From contig BDDD01001788.1 of the NCBI GenBank assembly GCA_001972305.1, positions 221,178-285,177 on the forward strand: a stretch of DNA of 64,000 nt, in the 5' to 3' direction. The translations under genes and the position numbers were made by a program. The DNA is from Cephalotus follicularis. Its lineage: Eukaryota; Streptophyta; Magnoliopsida; Oxalidales; Cephalotaceae. Below are positions 11,534-23,695 of this stretch, piece by piece (position 1 is the stretch's first letter; every line of letters begins with the position of its first letter). The notes under the pieces are model-generated. The model ran no database searches. It was not told the DNA's origin and worked only from the letters and a program-made list of their open reading frames with translations.

Positions 11534-14500
11534 TGTAACACCCAGTGTTTCTTTATTGCAATATTTCATTTTAAGATGTAATCTTATGCTTTAATTAATG
11601 AAAATGTTTGAGATTTCGGCCTCAAAGATGTTTCCAAACCCTAAATATTGTTTAGGGGAAAGAAATGTGTATGCTAAACAAAACCGGCGCGGTTTTGGGA
11701 CAATCGCGTCGATGTGTTTGGAAAGTCGTCGACGCCTATGGGAACCGAGATGCACGTGAATACATGGACATGCACGTCGATGTAGGGTGAAGACATCGAC
11801 ACCCTCTTATGAAAAAGGAAAAGACATCGACGTCTAAGGAAAGACGTCGACGTCTTTGAAAAGAATATCAGTCACATTATGAACTGACAGGATAACGTGC
11901 AAGGGAGGGTATCCAAGACCTCTGGCAGGCGCTTTGAGGCACGAGAGGGGGACGTGTTGAACATGCACAATGACCTCCTGACCTGCAAGGATGAAGAGAG
12001 AATACTTGTGATTACATGCAAGGACTTAGCAGCCAAAGGGGGACACCTGGTGCGCCATGCAACCAGGTGTGAGGGAGGTGTAGAAAGTGAGAATCTTGCC
12101 TTAATGCAGATGGAAACAAAAAACCCCACTCTGCATAAAACTCCCTTCCCTCCCTGGAAACGAGAGAGCTGATGAAGAGAAATGGAAACACTGTGAGAAA
12201 AGTGATAGAACAGAGAAAGAAAGAGAGAAGATAGAACCGCCATTGATGAACACTTGGAGCTTGGAACTTGGAGCTCCTGGGATTGCAACTTGGGATGAGT
12301 TGGGAGCTGCTGTGAGCAACCCTTGGAACACAAAGAGGTGGACTTTCTAGTTCCTAACTTGGAACAACAAGGTAGGGGAAAGTGATGATTCTTATACATG
12401 CATTTTGAGTTTTAGGATAATGAATGCCATTGAGAGGGGGACGTGTTGAACATGCACAATGACCTCCTGACCTGCAAGGATGAAGAGAGAATACTTGTGA
12501 TTACATGCAAGGACTTAGCAGCCAAAGGGGGACACCTGGTGCGCCATGCAACCAGGTGTGAGGGAGGTGTAGAAAGTGAGAATCTTGCCTTAATGCAGAT
12601 GGAAACAAAAAACCCCACTCTGCATAAAACTCCCTTCCCTCCCTAGAAACGAGATAGCTGAAGAAGAGAAACGGAAACACTGTGAGAAAAGTGATAGAAC
12701 AGAGAAAGAAAGAGAGAAGATAGAACCGCCATCGTTGAACACTTGGAGCTTGGAACTTGGAGCTCCTGGGATTGCAACTTGGGACGAGTTGGGAGCTGCT
12801 GTGAGCAACCCTTGGAACACAAAGAAGTGGACTTTCTAGTTCCTAACTTGGAACAACAAGGTAGGGGAAAGTGATGATTCTTATACATGCATTTTGAGTT
12901 TTAGGATAATGAATGCCATTGATGAATTGCATGTTAATGGATGAATTGTAATCTCTGGACTTGTTGTAATGACTACTGTGATGTACAGAGTGAACATGCA
13001 TGTGCAAATCACATGAATATTCGAACTAGTTTGTGTAATGGATGATTTGGGTAATGACCTGGTGTGTTAAAACAATGGAAATGATGTTCTGGGCTGATTA
13101 GACGTCGACGTCTACCTAAAGACGTCGATGTCTTCGCGTGTGAATGAAAAAGACATCGATGTTTGAGTAAAAACATCGACGCCTTTTCTGGGTATTCATA
13201 GAACAGTGGTGTTTACTGCAGATGGTGAATTGGCCACTTGTGGTTACATGTTCATTTAAGGATTGATGTTCTGGTTACATATCCTGATAACCAGTAGCAT
13301 GTCTTACGCCTTGAGAGGGTGAGTTTTGCTTATATAAGGGTTTAGGGGCCGGATTCTTCCCCCTAGAATCAAGATTCGCGACCTGATACCTCCTGGTATC
13401 ATAAAGACATCGATGCCTTTGGAAAAGCATCGACGTCTTTTGTCCAAAAATGCCTGGGAATAACTGCATGAAATATTGGCGCCTTAGGGTAAAGACGTCG
13501 ACGCCCTGGGAATAAGCATCGACGCTTATTCTCCTGTTTGGGAAAATCTCACTCGGATGGAACCCGTTAGACCCGAAACGATTCTAGAAACTACCCTAGA
13601 TGCATTCTGAGCATATGTTTGCATTATTACTGAACTGTGAATTGCATTATGGTTGATTTCTAAAAGGTGTTAACCATTTTGAAAAGCTGGTATGATTATT
13701 ATAATCATTATTGTACGAAAGTGTATATTTGTCAATATATGAATATATATTTTTTCAAAATGACTGGGGAAAGTATTTTCCAAGGACGGAGAAATGTTTT
13801 AAAGGTTTGGTTACCCAATCAGAATGTATTGTTTTAAGTTTTATAACTTATCACAACCTGAGAACGGAGTAATATATTTTAAACAAATATGTTTGATCAA
13901 GTAATTATATGTTATTGCTTGACTTGTACTGTACGATGTTTGTGCTTGTTGATCATTAGCCGCTGTGCTAATAACCTGTTGATTGTTTGGCCGTCGTGCT
14001 AAGCAACCTGTACGGAGGACTTACTCCAAACCGTTCGCAAACGGGGATGGGGTAAGAGTGCATGACGTTGGGGCCAGGAGGTGGCGACGGTCATGACGAC
14101 TTGTTTGTCTGGTTCCTTTTGGGACATACTTACTGTTTGTGTTGATGTAGCCTTACGAGGTTATACCTGTACTGTGAACATGCATATACTTTATGCATGT
14201 ATACACTGCGATATATATACTGCAATATATATATATGCTGTGCTGCATCATAATGCATTCATTCATGATACTCATTATCATATACCTCGAACTGCATTTA
14301 TGAGTTTATTCACTTAGCCGAGTGAGGAGAAAGGCTAACCCCTACTGTAACAGATTGATGGAGTGGATATGAAATGAAGCATGCAAGGAGACTTAAGGAG
14401 AAGACTGAATTGTTTCTCTTATTTCTTGTACTGAATTAATGAACATTGGTTATGTTAATTGGATTATTGTAACGTGGTTTACTTCATCCTGTACTGTTTT

Positions 14501-14727
14501 ATCATGCTTCGTTATGGGCGATCGACTATGATGTTGAGTTTTATACAAACTTGTTGGGTATCACGTTGTATAGGATGCGTGATACATATTTAAATTCAGC
14601 TTATTTCATGTTATTGTTTCCGCTAATGAAGGTTTTTGTTTTTACGTTTTATCGCATATGCTGAATTGAGTTGCGTTGATTGCCTTACAGCTTTAATGTT
14701 GTCCTCTTAGGAAAATGGGGTGTGACA
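11534..14727 (+). repeat. G1 3' LTR with internal duplication
   Basis: TGTAACACC...GGGGTGTGACA, 3194 bp. It is collinear with the 5' LTR apart from a 489-bp tandem duplication (11943-12431 repeated as 12432-12920) and one extra motif unit near 11822-11850. Differences from the 5' LTR are mostly transitions at CG sites. Confidence 0.9.
11943..12920 (+). repeat. 489-bp tandem duplication in the G1 3' LTR
   Basis: GAGAGGGGGACGTGTTGAAC occurs at 11943 and 12432, and the two units align throughout. The 5' LTR has only one copy, so the duplication arose after integration or in this LTR alone. Confidence 0.9.
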
Positions 14728-14732
14728 GTATT

Positions 14733-16088
14733 GTTTTCGTCTCTTGGGCCGAATTGGACCTTGGAAGGAAAATGGATGTTGGGCCGGCCATTGTAATAAA
14801 GGCGGCTTGTTGTGTGTGGTGAATTCTAGAGCCTTCCGGTCTAATAAAAGGAGATATTTTGGGGCAAAAAGGGACCGCTTGCCTTGTAATTCGGGGAAGA
14901 GACAAAGCAGAGCGCCTTTGACTAGATAGTTCGACTCTCTCTTTCTCTCTCTACTCTTAATTTATCTTCTCATCTCCGGATCCAGAAGGAGACAACGAGG
15001 GAGCGAAATTGAGAGAGGAAGCTTAGTTTGGTGCAAAGAAGGAGTCGTCAGTCTTACAGCAGTGAGTAGAACCATAAGGGAATAGTGAATCAATGGTTTT
15101 ACATCAGTCCTCCAAGATATGCAAGAATAAATTGCTTTTGAGGTTGGTTATACTGCTATGCCTTGAGCTGATACATGTTTATAAATATATCTGCTATGAT
15201 GTTGTATGCTTTTGTGGACTGATAAATCATATTGTTATTAATTTATATGTTGTGATGTTATCAGCTGTTAGATCAGGATTTTTATTGGAATCGACCGCTG
15301 GAGCATAGGACTCCGTTGAATTAGATGATTAATTGTCATAATAGGAATTAGATTGTAGATGAGCTGTTTAACAGCCATATATTATTGTTCTGCTAAATCC
15401 TTAGACTATCGACGTCTCTAGTTAGAGCGTTGGCGCTTTATTGGAATTGTACCTCAATACTAGAGGCAGACCTCGTACTCAAAGCCAAGACTTCAGTACT
15501 AGAAGGCAGACCTCATACTTGAAAGAAATCATATTGTTATATTTCGCACATGTGTTAGCCACTAAGTCTAAGTCAAACCTATGCCACAAGATTGCAGGGC
15601 TGACCTGTCCATGAAGCTGCGGAGAAGATTTACGCCACAAGACTGCAGAGGAGACTTGTCAATGAGACGGCAGAGAAGACCTGCGCCACAAGGCTACAAA
15701 GCAGACCTATCCACAAGGCTGCATAGCATACTTGCGCTTAGGCCGCAGAGAAGAGTGGACTTGTGCTAATAGCATTGAATAGTACAATAGAGCAGATCTG
15801 TCCCAAAGATTGTAGTGCAGACTTGCGCTAATAGCGCTTTGAACGGCAGAGTCGGCGTTTAACGCTTGCCCTCTGCTAAACATGCTCCTTATAACCTTGC
15901 ATCCCTTTGATACCTCCACGGGGATTCAATAACCAAGATGTAAGGAATTGTATAGTATGGAATTGTATTGTATGGTTAGGAACCCTAAGGGTCACCACAA
16001 TTGAGATGACGGTAAAGGTCACCACAACCGAGATGACCATATATGTCACCACCGACAGAGATGACCGAAAAGATCACTGCCAATGGAG
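14733..16088 (+). repeat. G3 5' LTR, second fragment
   Basis: It resumes after the G1 target duplication with GTTTTCGTCTCTTGGGCCG, collinear with 42540 onward. It includes a minisatellite built on GCAGACCT or GCAGACTTG units (15460-15850), the module CCTCTGCTAAACATG (about 15869), and copies of GAGATGACC-N5-GGTCACCA (from about 15990). It ends in TGGAG (16084-16088), the left target duplication of C1. Confidence 0.85.
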
Positions 16089-18597
16089 TGTTTGAGTAGG
16101 GGTATCCCTGCATGCCACGAGGTGGCTCTGCACATATATATATGTATGTATGAGATGCACTCCTTAACTGGAGATATCTCTTTAAACCGCGGGACGACTG
16201 CGTGTGTGTATATTACACTCTATTCATACAATCTGAATTCCTTTTCGTGTTTTATAATGCATATTCAATCAACAATGGCAACCCGCTATATGTATATCCC
16301 AACCCATCTCAAAGGATCAGTTGATCACCGTGTCAACTGAGTACACATATAGTGCCATGTCGTTCGAGGGGTTGGATCTCATGCCTGAGAGGTTATGAGA
16401 CTGAGATCCTTACTCACTTCTGACAGAACGTTCCCAGTCATAGGTTCACTTTCTTAGGGAAATTGTTGAACCGTAAAGACTTGCCGTATTATGCTTGCTC
16501 CCGGGTTAATTGGAGGATGGACTATCTCATTACCATTTGGATTTATCCTAAAGCATTATGCGGGGTTCGTGCTAAGAAGCATGAGATTGAACAGACCCAC
16601 CATAGGAAACCTATTTGGAAAGTCATACATATGTCAATAGGATCCCTATATTCTCGGTAGTGTATAGTCTATGGTGACTAGTAGACAATTCATGCAGCTT
16701 CGTTGTATCGTTAGACTTGAGTGGTTGGCATGCATTGTGTTGTAACTGCTTGGCTTTGATTTTAGCCTTCCCCAGCACTAGCCACGTGCTGGCAAAAGGG
16801 TTGTCTTTGGGCCTTGTGGGAGCTTCATTGAGATGTATGGGCGAGTTCGCAATAAGGGATCGTCACACCCGTATGTAGGGTGATCGGCTCTATATTATTT
16901 ATGTCGTTGAGACTCATAAAATCTTGATCAGGTATAGGAAGACTGGAAACGGGGTTTTTGGGGAGGTCTGTCGAAAGTTTTGATGCGTACATGAATTTAT
17001 AGTTATCGTGGCTTTACCTAGGGGTGGCATTATTCCGAACCCTAGGTCGCGGTCGGAGCTAAGTATGATGTAGGATACATCACACATATGCCGATGACTA
17101 GATAAAGTACTGGTTTACCGGATGTCGACCTATAGACGTAGTTTATTCTACGGATCCGGGGGGGTGATGGGAGTCACACTGGGGTTGTTTTAATAGTCGG
17201 AGACTATTGGGATAGTCGTACCAGAACTCTTGGGATGTTCTTGGAAATTTGTAGTCGTACCGGATTCAAACCGGGCTTTCGGGTCCCACCTGATTATTGG
17301 AAAAGCGATGCATGCTACACATATGCTAGCTAAGCAAAAAATCTAGTTTTAACTAGTATATATTAATTTGGCATTAGTGATTTATTTATTTATTTAAATT
17401 TAGCAACGTATTGTCAAATTGATATATTAAGAGAAACCACATTGGGAGTATGTTTAACATACGTTGTACAGGGTGCACATATTTAAAACTAAGAGAGAAG
17501 CTTAATGTTATTATTAAACTTAGAGATTTTATTTACTTATAATAAGAGAGAAAACACATGGGAATTTTTAGTTAAGTCTTCTTTCTCTCTTTTGGCATCC
17601 CAGGTACGCCAAACAGAGGAGACGCACGCGTTGCGTGCGCCAGCGCCTGGAGCGCACTTCCTGGCTGGAGAAGACAACGCGCGGTGGCGTCGGTGGCCGG
17701 GAAAGAGGCGGACCTTCATCAACGGTACTCTCCTCTTCTCTCTCTCCCTGTTTTTCTCTTCTGCCACCGGTGGTCTTGGTAGGTGGAGCCATGCTTGGCT
17801 TTGCCTATTTTGGCCCTAGAGTAGGTGTTACCGGCGTTGCTAGGCTGGGTTTGTGCACACCGAGTCAACCCTGGCGACTCAGTGCGTTGTGCATCGTGGC
17901 TCAGCGTTCTGGTCCAAGTCACGGCGAGTCTTGCGTTGGGTTGTGTAGATCATGCTTTGTAGGTGCTGGTTGTGGCGGTGCGGTGTCGCGACGACCCTTT
18001 TTTCGCCGAGTGAGTTGACTCGCCAGCGTCTATTCGGCGCGTTCCAAGCCGAATCTCGCCGAGTCTCAGGCACCACCGTGTAGATCGGGTGTTTGTGGTT
18101 TTCATATGTCACGATCGGTCAATGGCGAGTTGACCAAGACTCACTGAGTCTGAACTCAGTGAGTCACCGCCGCTGTTCGCCACCTTCCGGGGTGCTTCCC
18201 GGTGGGTCTCTGCCAGAAACGGGTAGAGTAGTTTTTTTTTAGTCCATTGGTGTATTGGTTGAAGTTTTCGTGGACTAGCCAGAAATCGGTAGTGGAGCCG
18301 GCAACTGGCAGTTGCTTCGGCAAGCGCGTAGTGGCAAAGTGATGGAGCCGCCAATGTTGGTATGGTTCCTTTCTATTTGTTTTTATTGTTTACCGAATTG
18401 GTTTCGGTTAAGTGGATGTATGCTTGACGTTTTGTTTGTTCGATTGAATATTAAACGGAGATCCTAAGCGAATATATTATGGCAGTAAGATGTAAGTGTG
18501 ACCTTGACTTCATGTCTTGGTGTTTTTTGAAAATTAAAATTATACACACTTGCATCCTAGACCCAAAATCGACCGGGACCCCTCCCAGGTTCCAACC
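16089..18597 (+). repeat. C1 5' LTR
   Basis: The start pairs with 23696. It contains a GC-rich stretch (17600-18100) that gives several overlapping open frames on both strands, all repeated in the 3' LTR with frameshifts and without recognisable domains. It also contains the 12-bp-arm hairpin at 18138-18165. The last base is uncertain by one or two positions. Confidence 0.85.
18138..18165. repeat. Perfect hairpin in the C1 5' LTR
   Basis: Arms GACTCACTGAGT and ACTCAGTGAGTC are exact reverse complements around a 4-base loop CTGA. The outer ends form TGAGTCA-like bZIP (GCN4-type) sites. The same arms occur in the 3' LTR at 25757-25784 with loop CCGA. Confidence 0.85.
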
Positions 18598-18599
18598 AG

Positions 18600-18611
18600 T
18601 GGTATCAAAGC
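18600..18611 (+). other. C1 primer-binding site
   Basis: TGGTATCAAAGC matches the tRNA-iMet primer complement with one mismatch (A for G at position 9), just after the 5' LTR. Confidence 0.8.
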
Positions 18612-20150
18612 AATCCATTTTAATATCAATTGGACTTTAATTTCAGTTTTTGGTGACTATTTTTGAATGATTAAAGTAGCTGAGTTTCTAATTTAATTCC
18701 TTTCCCATTGTTGTTTTATAAAATTAATTTTTTCTTAAACCAAGGGAAACTAGATTATAAATAATTTAGTGGGAGTTTTATTGGAATATCGACATTCTTG
18801 AGATTATTTCGATTGGTCATCGGAAATTGAAATTGCTTATATTTATTTATTTCTATTGTGGATATAGATTTAAATGTCTTATGCATGATGGTAGGCAATG
18901 GGATTGAACCTAGCTTTTGGTTTCTTTTGTGGATGGTTTAAATTTGCTTTATTATCATGTACTTTATTTGGTTTGTAATATGGTTGTCTGCGTGCACCAT
19001 TTTTCCTTTTTGTGTAATTTTCTCTCTCCCTCCATTTGTATTCTATTCTTTAATTTTTTAAATCTATTTTGTGAAAATTTCATTTTGTAAATAAAAGAAG
19101 AGAAGAATCGCAAAGGAGTTTGTAGAGGAAGATAAAGGAAATTGCAAAACCAAGTGAAGGCCATGTATGCATGGTGCATTTTGTAATAAAGTAGTTTTAA
19201 ATAGTTCGCCTAGGAGACCGAGTGATCACAGTAGCTCGTGTGATCGCTCATAGATTTAATCCCTAGCCAGGCCATTTTTATTTCTGTGTGGATCATAGGA
19301 TGCATGAGATGGATGTTTACTTTTTGCAAACAATCCAAACACGTCAAGCATAATAAGTCGTTTCAAATGGATTGGAAGATAAAATCTATTATTAAACAGC
19401 TTTGGTAACTTAAAATTTGATGAGACCTCAAATTCCTCCAATTGTGAAATAATAAGTCCATAAGCGGTGGGACACTAGGGTGTCCTGTCGTTGGCCTTCC
19501 ACACCTTTGTTTACTAGTATGGATATATTGGGGATAGCGCTGCCACAGCAGAGGTCCCCCGTATGACCATTTCTACTAAATTTCAGTACTGGGGTAGCAC
19601 TGGAAGGAAGTAGCCATGTTTCGGTACCAATGGCACGCTCACGGGCGGGTATCAAAACGGGTCTATTTCTTTTAGGGTAGTGGGTCTGACTTATACCGAG
19701 GTCATACTGTCCGTTCGTGCCCAGCATGGGACTGTATGGGTCGTGAGGCCGAACTTGTATCGGATCTTGCAATTCAAGGGTGAGGCCCTAATGCAAACTT
19801 GATGCTAACAGCCTACCTATTCGGTATTATGGTTTGCATACCAACAGCTGGGATCATAATATGCGGGATAGATTCCGATCCCCACTAGGAGGCGGGTGCT
19901 TCCCGAGTTCCACATTGGAGGTGTGGGATACGATTAGAATAGTGAGAGGAGCCATAATTACTAAAGACCAAGGATTATGGTAATAACATGAAATTGAATA
20001 ATATGCTAAATTACTCTCTTGTTTCTTCTAATAGGTTGTTAGATAACATATTCTATATACTCAATTGGCAGACAGCACCATTATTTGGCATGTTTTATAT
20101 TTTATTATGCTACACAATCCACGTTCTTTGAATGGTTGCAAAGGTACTCA
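18612..20150 (+). other. C1 noncoding leader
   Basis: About 1.5 kb with no gene. The end (19870-19990: CCCCACTAGGA, CGAGTTCCA, TGGGATACGATTAGAATAG, CTAAAGACCAAG) is clearly homologous to the leader of C2 just before its gag (29820-29920). This shows that C1 and C2 are related elements with long leaders. Confidence 0.7.
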
Positions 20151-20640
20151 CGAGCATGAGAGTTGCTCATGTTATGACTGAGATACCCCCACATTAGAGA
20201 TCAATGCATCTGACCATCACAAGGCCAGAGTGGCTATGTGGTGGGACAACGATCATAGACCTCAATACATGGCGAGTGTTGCCTTGATGCCAAACTGGCA
20301 AACGCTATGTATTTCTTCACAGACCTTATGTTCCGTGTTGATACAACTTGAGGAGTTGTTTGGCACACAGTCGAGGACTGACAAGGTAGTTTTGGACCAG
20401 TCTGGATCAAAACAATCTGTGACACCTATTCCTTCTTCTGGAACTACCCATGAGAGGTGGATCGAGAGGATCCAGTTCCAAGGGCAAGGAGCCCATAAGG
20501 AAGAAAGAAAAGGAACCACTTCATGTGGTTTAAGGATGCCATTCATAAGAGGATTAAACAGCTTATTAAGGAGATATCCTGCTTCTATGTGGAAAGTTAG
20601 GATACTGGAAGAGAAATTGTAAACAATTTCTTGCTTACAT
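20150..20640 (+). pseudogene. C1 gag remnant
   Basis: Translated pieces resemble the C2 gag: LCSVLIQLEELFGTQSRT corresponds to LSAILLHLQEMYGAESRT in C2 at about 30265-30315. The rest is frame-broken and shortened, and no zinc knuckle remains readable. Confidence 0.6.
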
Positions 20641-23600
20641 TGCAGATAGTGCCTCGGGGTAAGGTACCGTCATATTTTTATATTCCATCTAGCTTACAAT
20701 GTAAGTTTAATTTGGGTTGTGTACTCAGGTTGTGAGACTAATATTTATAACTCTTTGCAGATACTAAGAGGAGCTAGGCAAGTGGGAGCTGAGGATGCAA
20801 TGGACCTCTGACATGAAGATCGGGGATCTACGTTAATGTTATAGGATATTTTGATTTGTATGTATAAAGCAATGTGGCTTTTGTATATAGACTTAACCTT
20901 TGTAAACATTGTTAAGAACTTACTGTTCTATACTTTAATTAGCATATCCAATGTATATTTTGTAAAGCTGAGAGCTTTTTATTTATTATAAATGGATAGT
21001 GACTATTATTTTCTGGTTGTGTATCAGTCGGCCCTGATTAACTGGATAATGGGTGTTAAAGTCTTAAATACTAATCAAACAATAGCAACAACTATTGAGT
21101 AAGGAATTAATAATAAAAGACTACGAGAGATATGATATAAACCCTTCACAATCTTTTACATTGTTGATTAGCTCATCCTAGCAAGGCTAGATAAACACGC
21201 TTGGTTAAGGATGAACTTTTGGACATCCAGGACGGGGAGTCTCTTTCCAACGTGTACATCATGTTTGATTGGTGTAATGACCAAATCTCTTTTCTCCAAG
21301 GTTGGAGAGAAGAAAGTGGACATGTTGTAATATATCCGCACTGACATTTGTGGTATAATGTCAAACAATGCAAGTGAAAACCTTATTACCTTCACCACGG
21401 TTTCGGTAAGTGTTTCGGGTGAAACACAAATCTGAATCCTTTGAAAGTGTTAAGGGATTTAGACATGAAGTAGAAATGCAAACGGGTAAACCCATTAAAG
21501 CATTACGCTCTGATTGGGGAAGCGAATACCTGTCTACAGAATTCTTGGGTTATTTGAGAGATAACAGAATTCTCTCTCAATGGATCCTTTCTGGAACACC
21601 ATACTGTGATGATGTATCCAAATGGAGGAAATTGACATTCTTGAATTTGTCAAATCCATTAAGTTTTTTATTCATCTTCTTATCTCCTTCTGGGATTATG
21701 CGTTGCAGTGGCAGCGTACATCTTAATCCGGATTCCTTTGAAATCTATCCTCTCCATATCTTTCAAGATATTAAATAGGAGGAAACCCAGCCTAAACCAA
21801 GAGGGTTAAGAGTTGTCCAGTTTTTTGTAAGAAGGCAGAAACCGTCTAAGATGGATGCACGAGCATATCATTGCCAGTTTTGTGGGATATCTTAAGAAGT
21901 GCTTAGGATTTCATTTCAGCCATCCTAGCAAACAAATGATATTTGTTTTGCGTACTGCAAAATTCCAAGAGGGAATATATGTTTATAGGAAGCAGTGGGA
22001 GTAAGGTGTAACTAAGAGAGTTATAATCTGGTGAAAGCTCACAGGACGATGAGGAATTAGAGGTGAACCCCTCTAAAGACAAGATTTCGGAAAGGATCCC
22101 AACCTGAGAAGGCGTCTCAGTAAGGCACTCATCGTGAAAGGAGGCAAGATTTCAACATCGTCTGAGAAATATAGTTTTCTCGCAAAAGGCACTAATAAAT
22201 GTAAAGTCATCGATGATGACGAGCCTGTCAGCTACAAAGGAAACACTAAAAAGCACTGATTTCTAGGGCATGGCTGAGAGTCGTGAAATCCAAAAAGGAT
22301 TCCATATACGTCAACCAAGTATGGAACTTGGTTAATGCTCCCATGGGCAAGTGGCCCTTTATGGTTGCATATATATCTTCAAGTGGAAGATAAGCGTTAA
22401 TGGAAAAGGTTAAAACCTTTAAATCGTAATGATTAAGTCCATTCGGATAATGCTTGTAATTGCCACTCGTTATGGATATAACAAATGGCATAAGGATGTC
22501 AAGATGGGCTTCGTTGAAGAACTATCTTGAAGAGGACATCTTAATGTCCCAAACCCGAGGGGTTTACATCCAAGGAACATTAGCACAGAGTGTGTGCAAG
22601 CTCCTAAGGTTTGTGTATGACCTTAAGCAAGCATCCGTAGCTGAAACATCTGTTTTTTATTTTATCAAAAACGATGTTATGCCTTATGTCTACTGGAAAT
22701 AAGATATCCCAAATATCACTTTCTTAGTATTGTACATATATGACATTCTACACATTGGTAATATTGTAGGCATGTTAAAGTGAAATTAACCAAGAACTTC
22801 TCCAAAAGGATTTGGGAGAGACTTCCTACGTTTTGAGAATGAAAATCTTAAGAGTAGATCAAGTAGGTTGTTCAGACTTTCCCAAAGCCAGTACATCAGC
22901 ACGATGCTGATATATTATGGACTTCTGAATTCCACGTTTGGCTTACTGCCAATTAGCCAAGGAATTCATCTTTCCAAGAGGATGTTGAAAGAGACGCCAG
23001 AGGAAAGTGTTGGCTATAGGTTACATCATGCAATATCATACTTTGTACTAGGCCTGACATCGTACAAGCCTAAGGGTCTGGCTAGTAGATTATCGGTCCA
23101 ATCCCTGTGAGAGGCACTGGGAATTGTCAAAGAGATCTGAGAGTGACTCAGGATTTCTTCTTGACATCTGGAGAAGATAATGAATTGAATAAAAGTTATG
23201 TCGACACTGATTTCAACTGTGATCTAGATGATCACGACATCGTATCAGGATAAGTGAATGTCCTAAACAAAGGTGCTGTGTGAGTTGGAGGAGTCTACAA
23301 CAGTGGGATACTATTGACTCAACCATGAATAAGAGTATGTTATAACCTATGATACTGAAAAGTTGTTGTTTGGTAGCGAAAGTTCATTGTGGAACTTCAT
23401 GTAGTTCCATCTATTGTTCGTCCAGTTGTGTAGAGTGACGACGATGAAGGGCCTTTGCACAGGCTATGGAACCCAGGTCTCATTACCGCTCTAAACTTAA
23501 GCACCGGTATCATTATATTATATGATTCATGAGATCATACATAGAGGAAACATTATCCTAGAGAGATTTGCAACGATAGAAAATTTTGGCATACCCACTG

Positions 23601-23680
23601 ACCAATGCCATGAGCATTAGTAGTACTTAAGTGACAACAAAAGTGCGATGGGCTTAGGCTAAAGGTCTTCGTGGCTTGAG
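20641..23680 (+). pseudogene. C1 pol remnant (integrase and RT pieces)
   Basis: Scattered homology to C2 pol: MTKSLFSK near 21280; KHKSESFESVKGFRHEVE with RSDWGSEYLSTEFLGYLRDN at 21420-21580 (integrase core around the second catalytic Asp); DILMSQTRG and YDLKQAS near 22535-22640 (RT). Frames shift repeatedly and stops are common. The YVDD box is recognisable only as a decayed trace near 22735. No protein can be produced. Confidence 0.7.
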
Positions 23681-23684
23681 GACC

Positions 23685-23695
23685 AAGTGGGAGAT
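23685..23695 (+). other. C1 polypurine tract
   Basis: AAGTGGGAGAT immediately precedes the 3' LTR start TGTTGGAG. The same tract precedes the C2 3' LTR. Confidence 0.8.

Larger units (their letters stand above)
4875..14727 (+). mobile_element. Ty3/gypsy element G1, full length but defective
   Basis: Two LTRs (4875-7555 and 11534-14727) start TGTAACACC and end GTGTGACA. They are flanked by perfect GTATT duplications at 4870-4874 and 14728-14732. Primer site 7559-7570 and polypurine tract 11521-11533 are present. The domain order gag, protease, RT-RNase H, integrase, chromodomain-like tail marks a chromovirus, probably Tekay/Del type. Coding is broken by a gag frameshift, a protease-to-RT deletion, stops and two altered integrase catalytic residues, so it cannot move on its own. 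The LTRs differ at a few percent by eye. Confidence 0.9.

Noticed and set aside
15581-15769. Repetitive open frame with MPQDCRADLS-type peptide, also at 43420-43629
   Set aside because: It is the GCAGACCT minisatellite of the G3 LTR read in frame, present in both LTRs with frame changes.
17505-18018. Several overlapping open frames in GC-rich sequence, repeated at 25107-25481
   Set aside because: Inside the C1 LTRs. Frames on both strands differ between the two LTRs and give Arg/Ser-rich low-complexity peptides.
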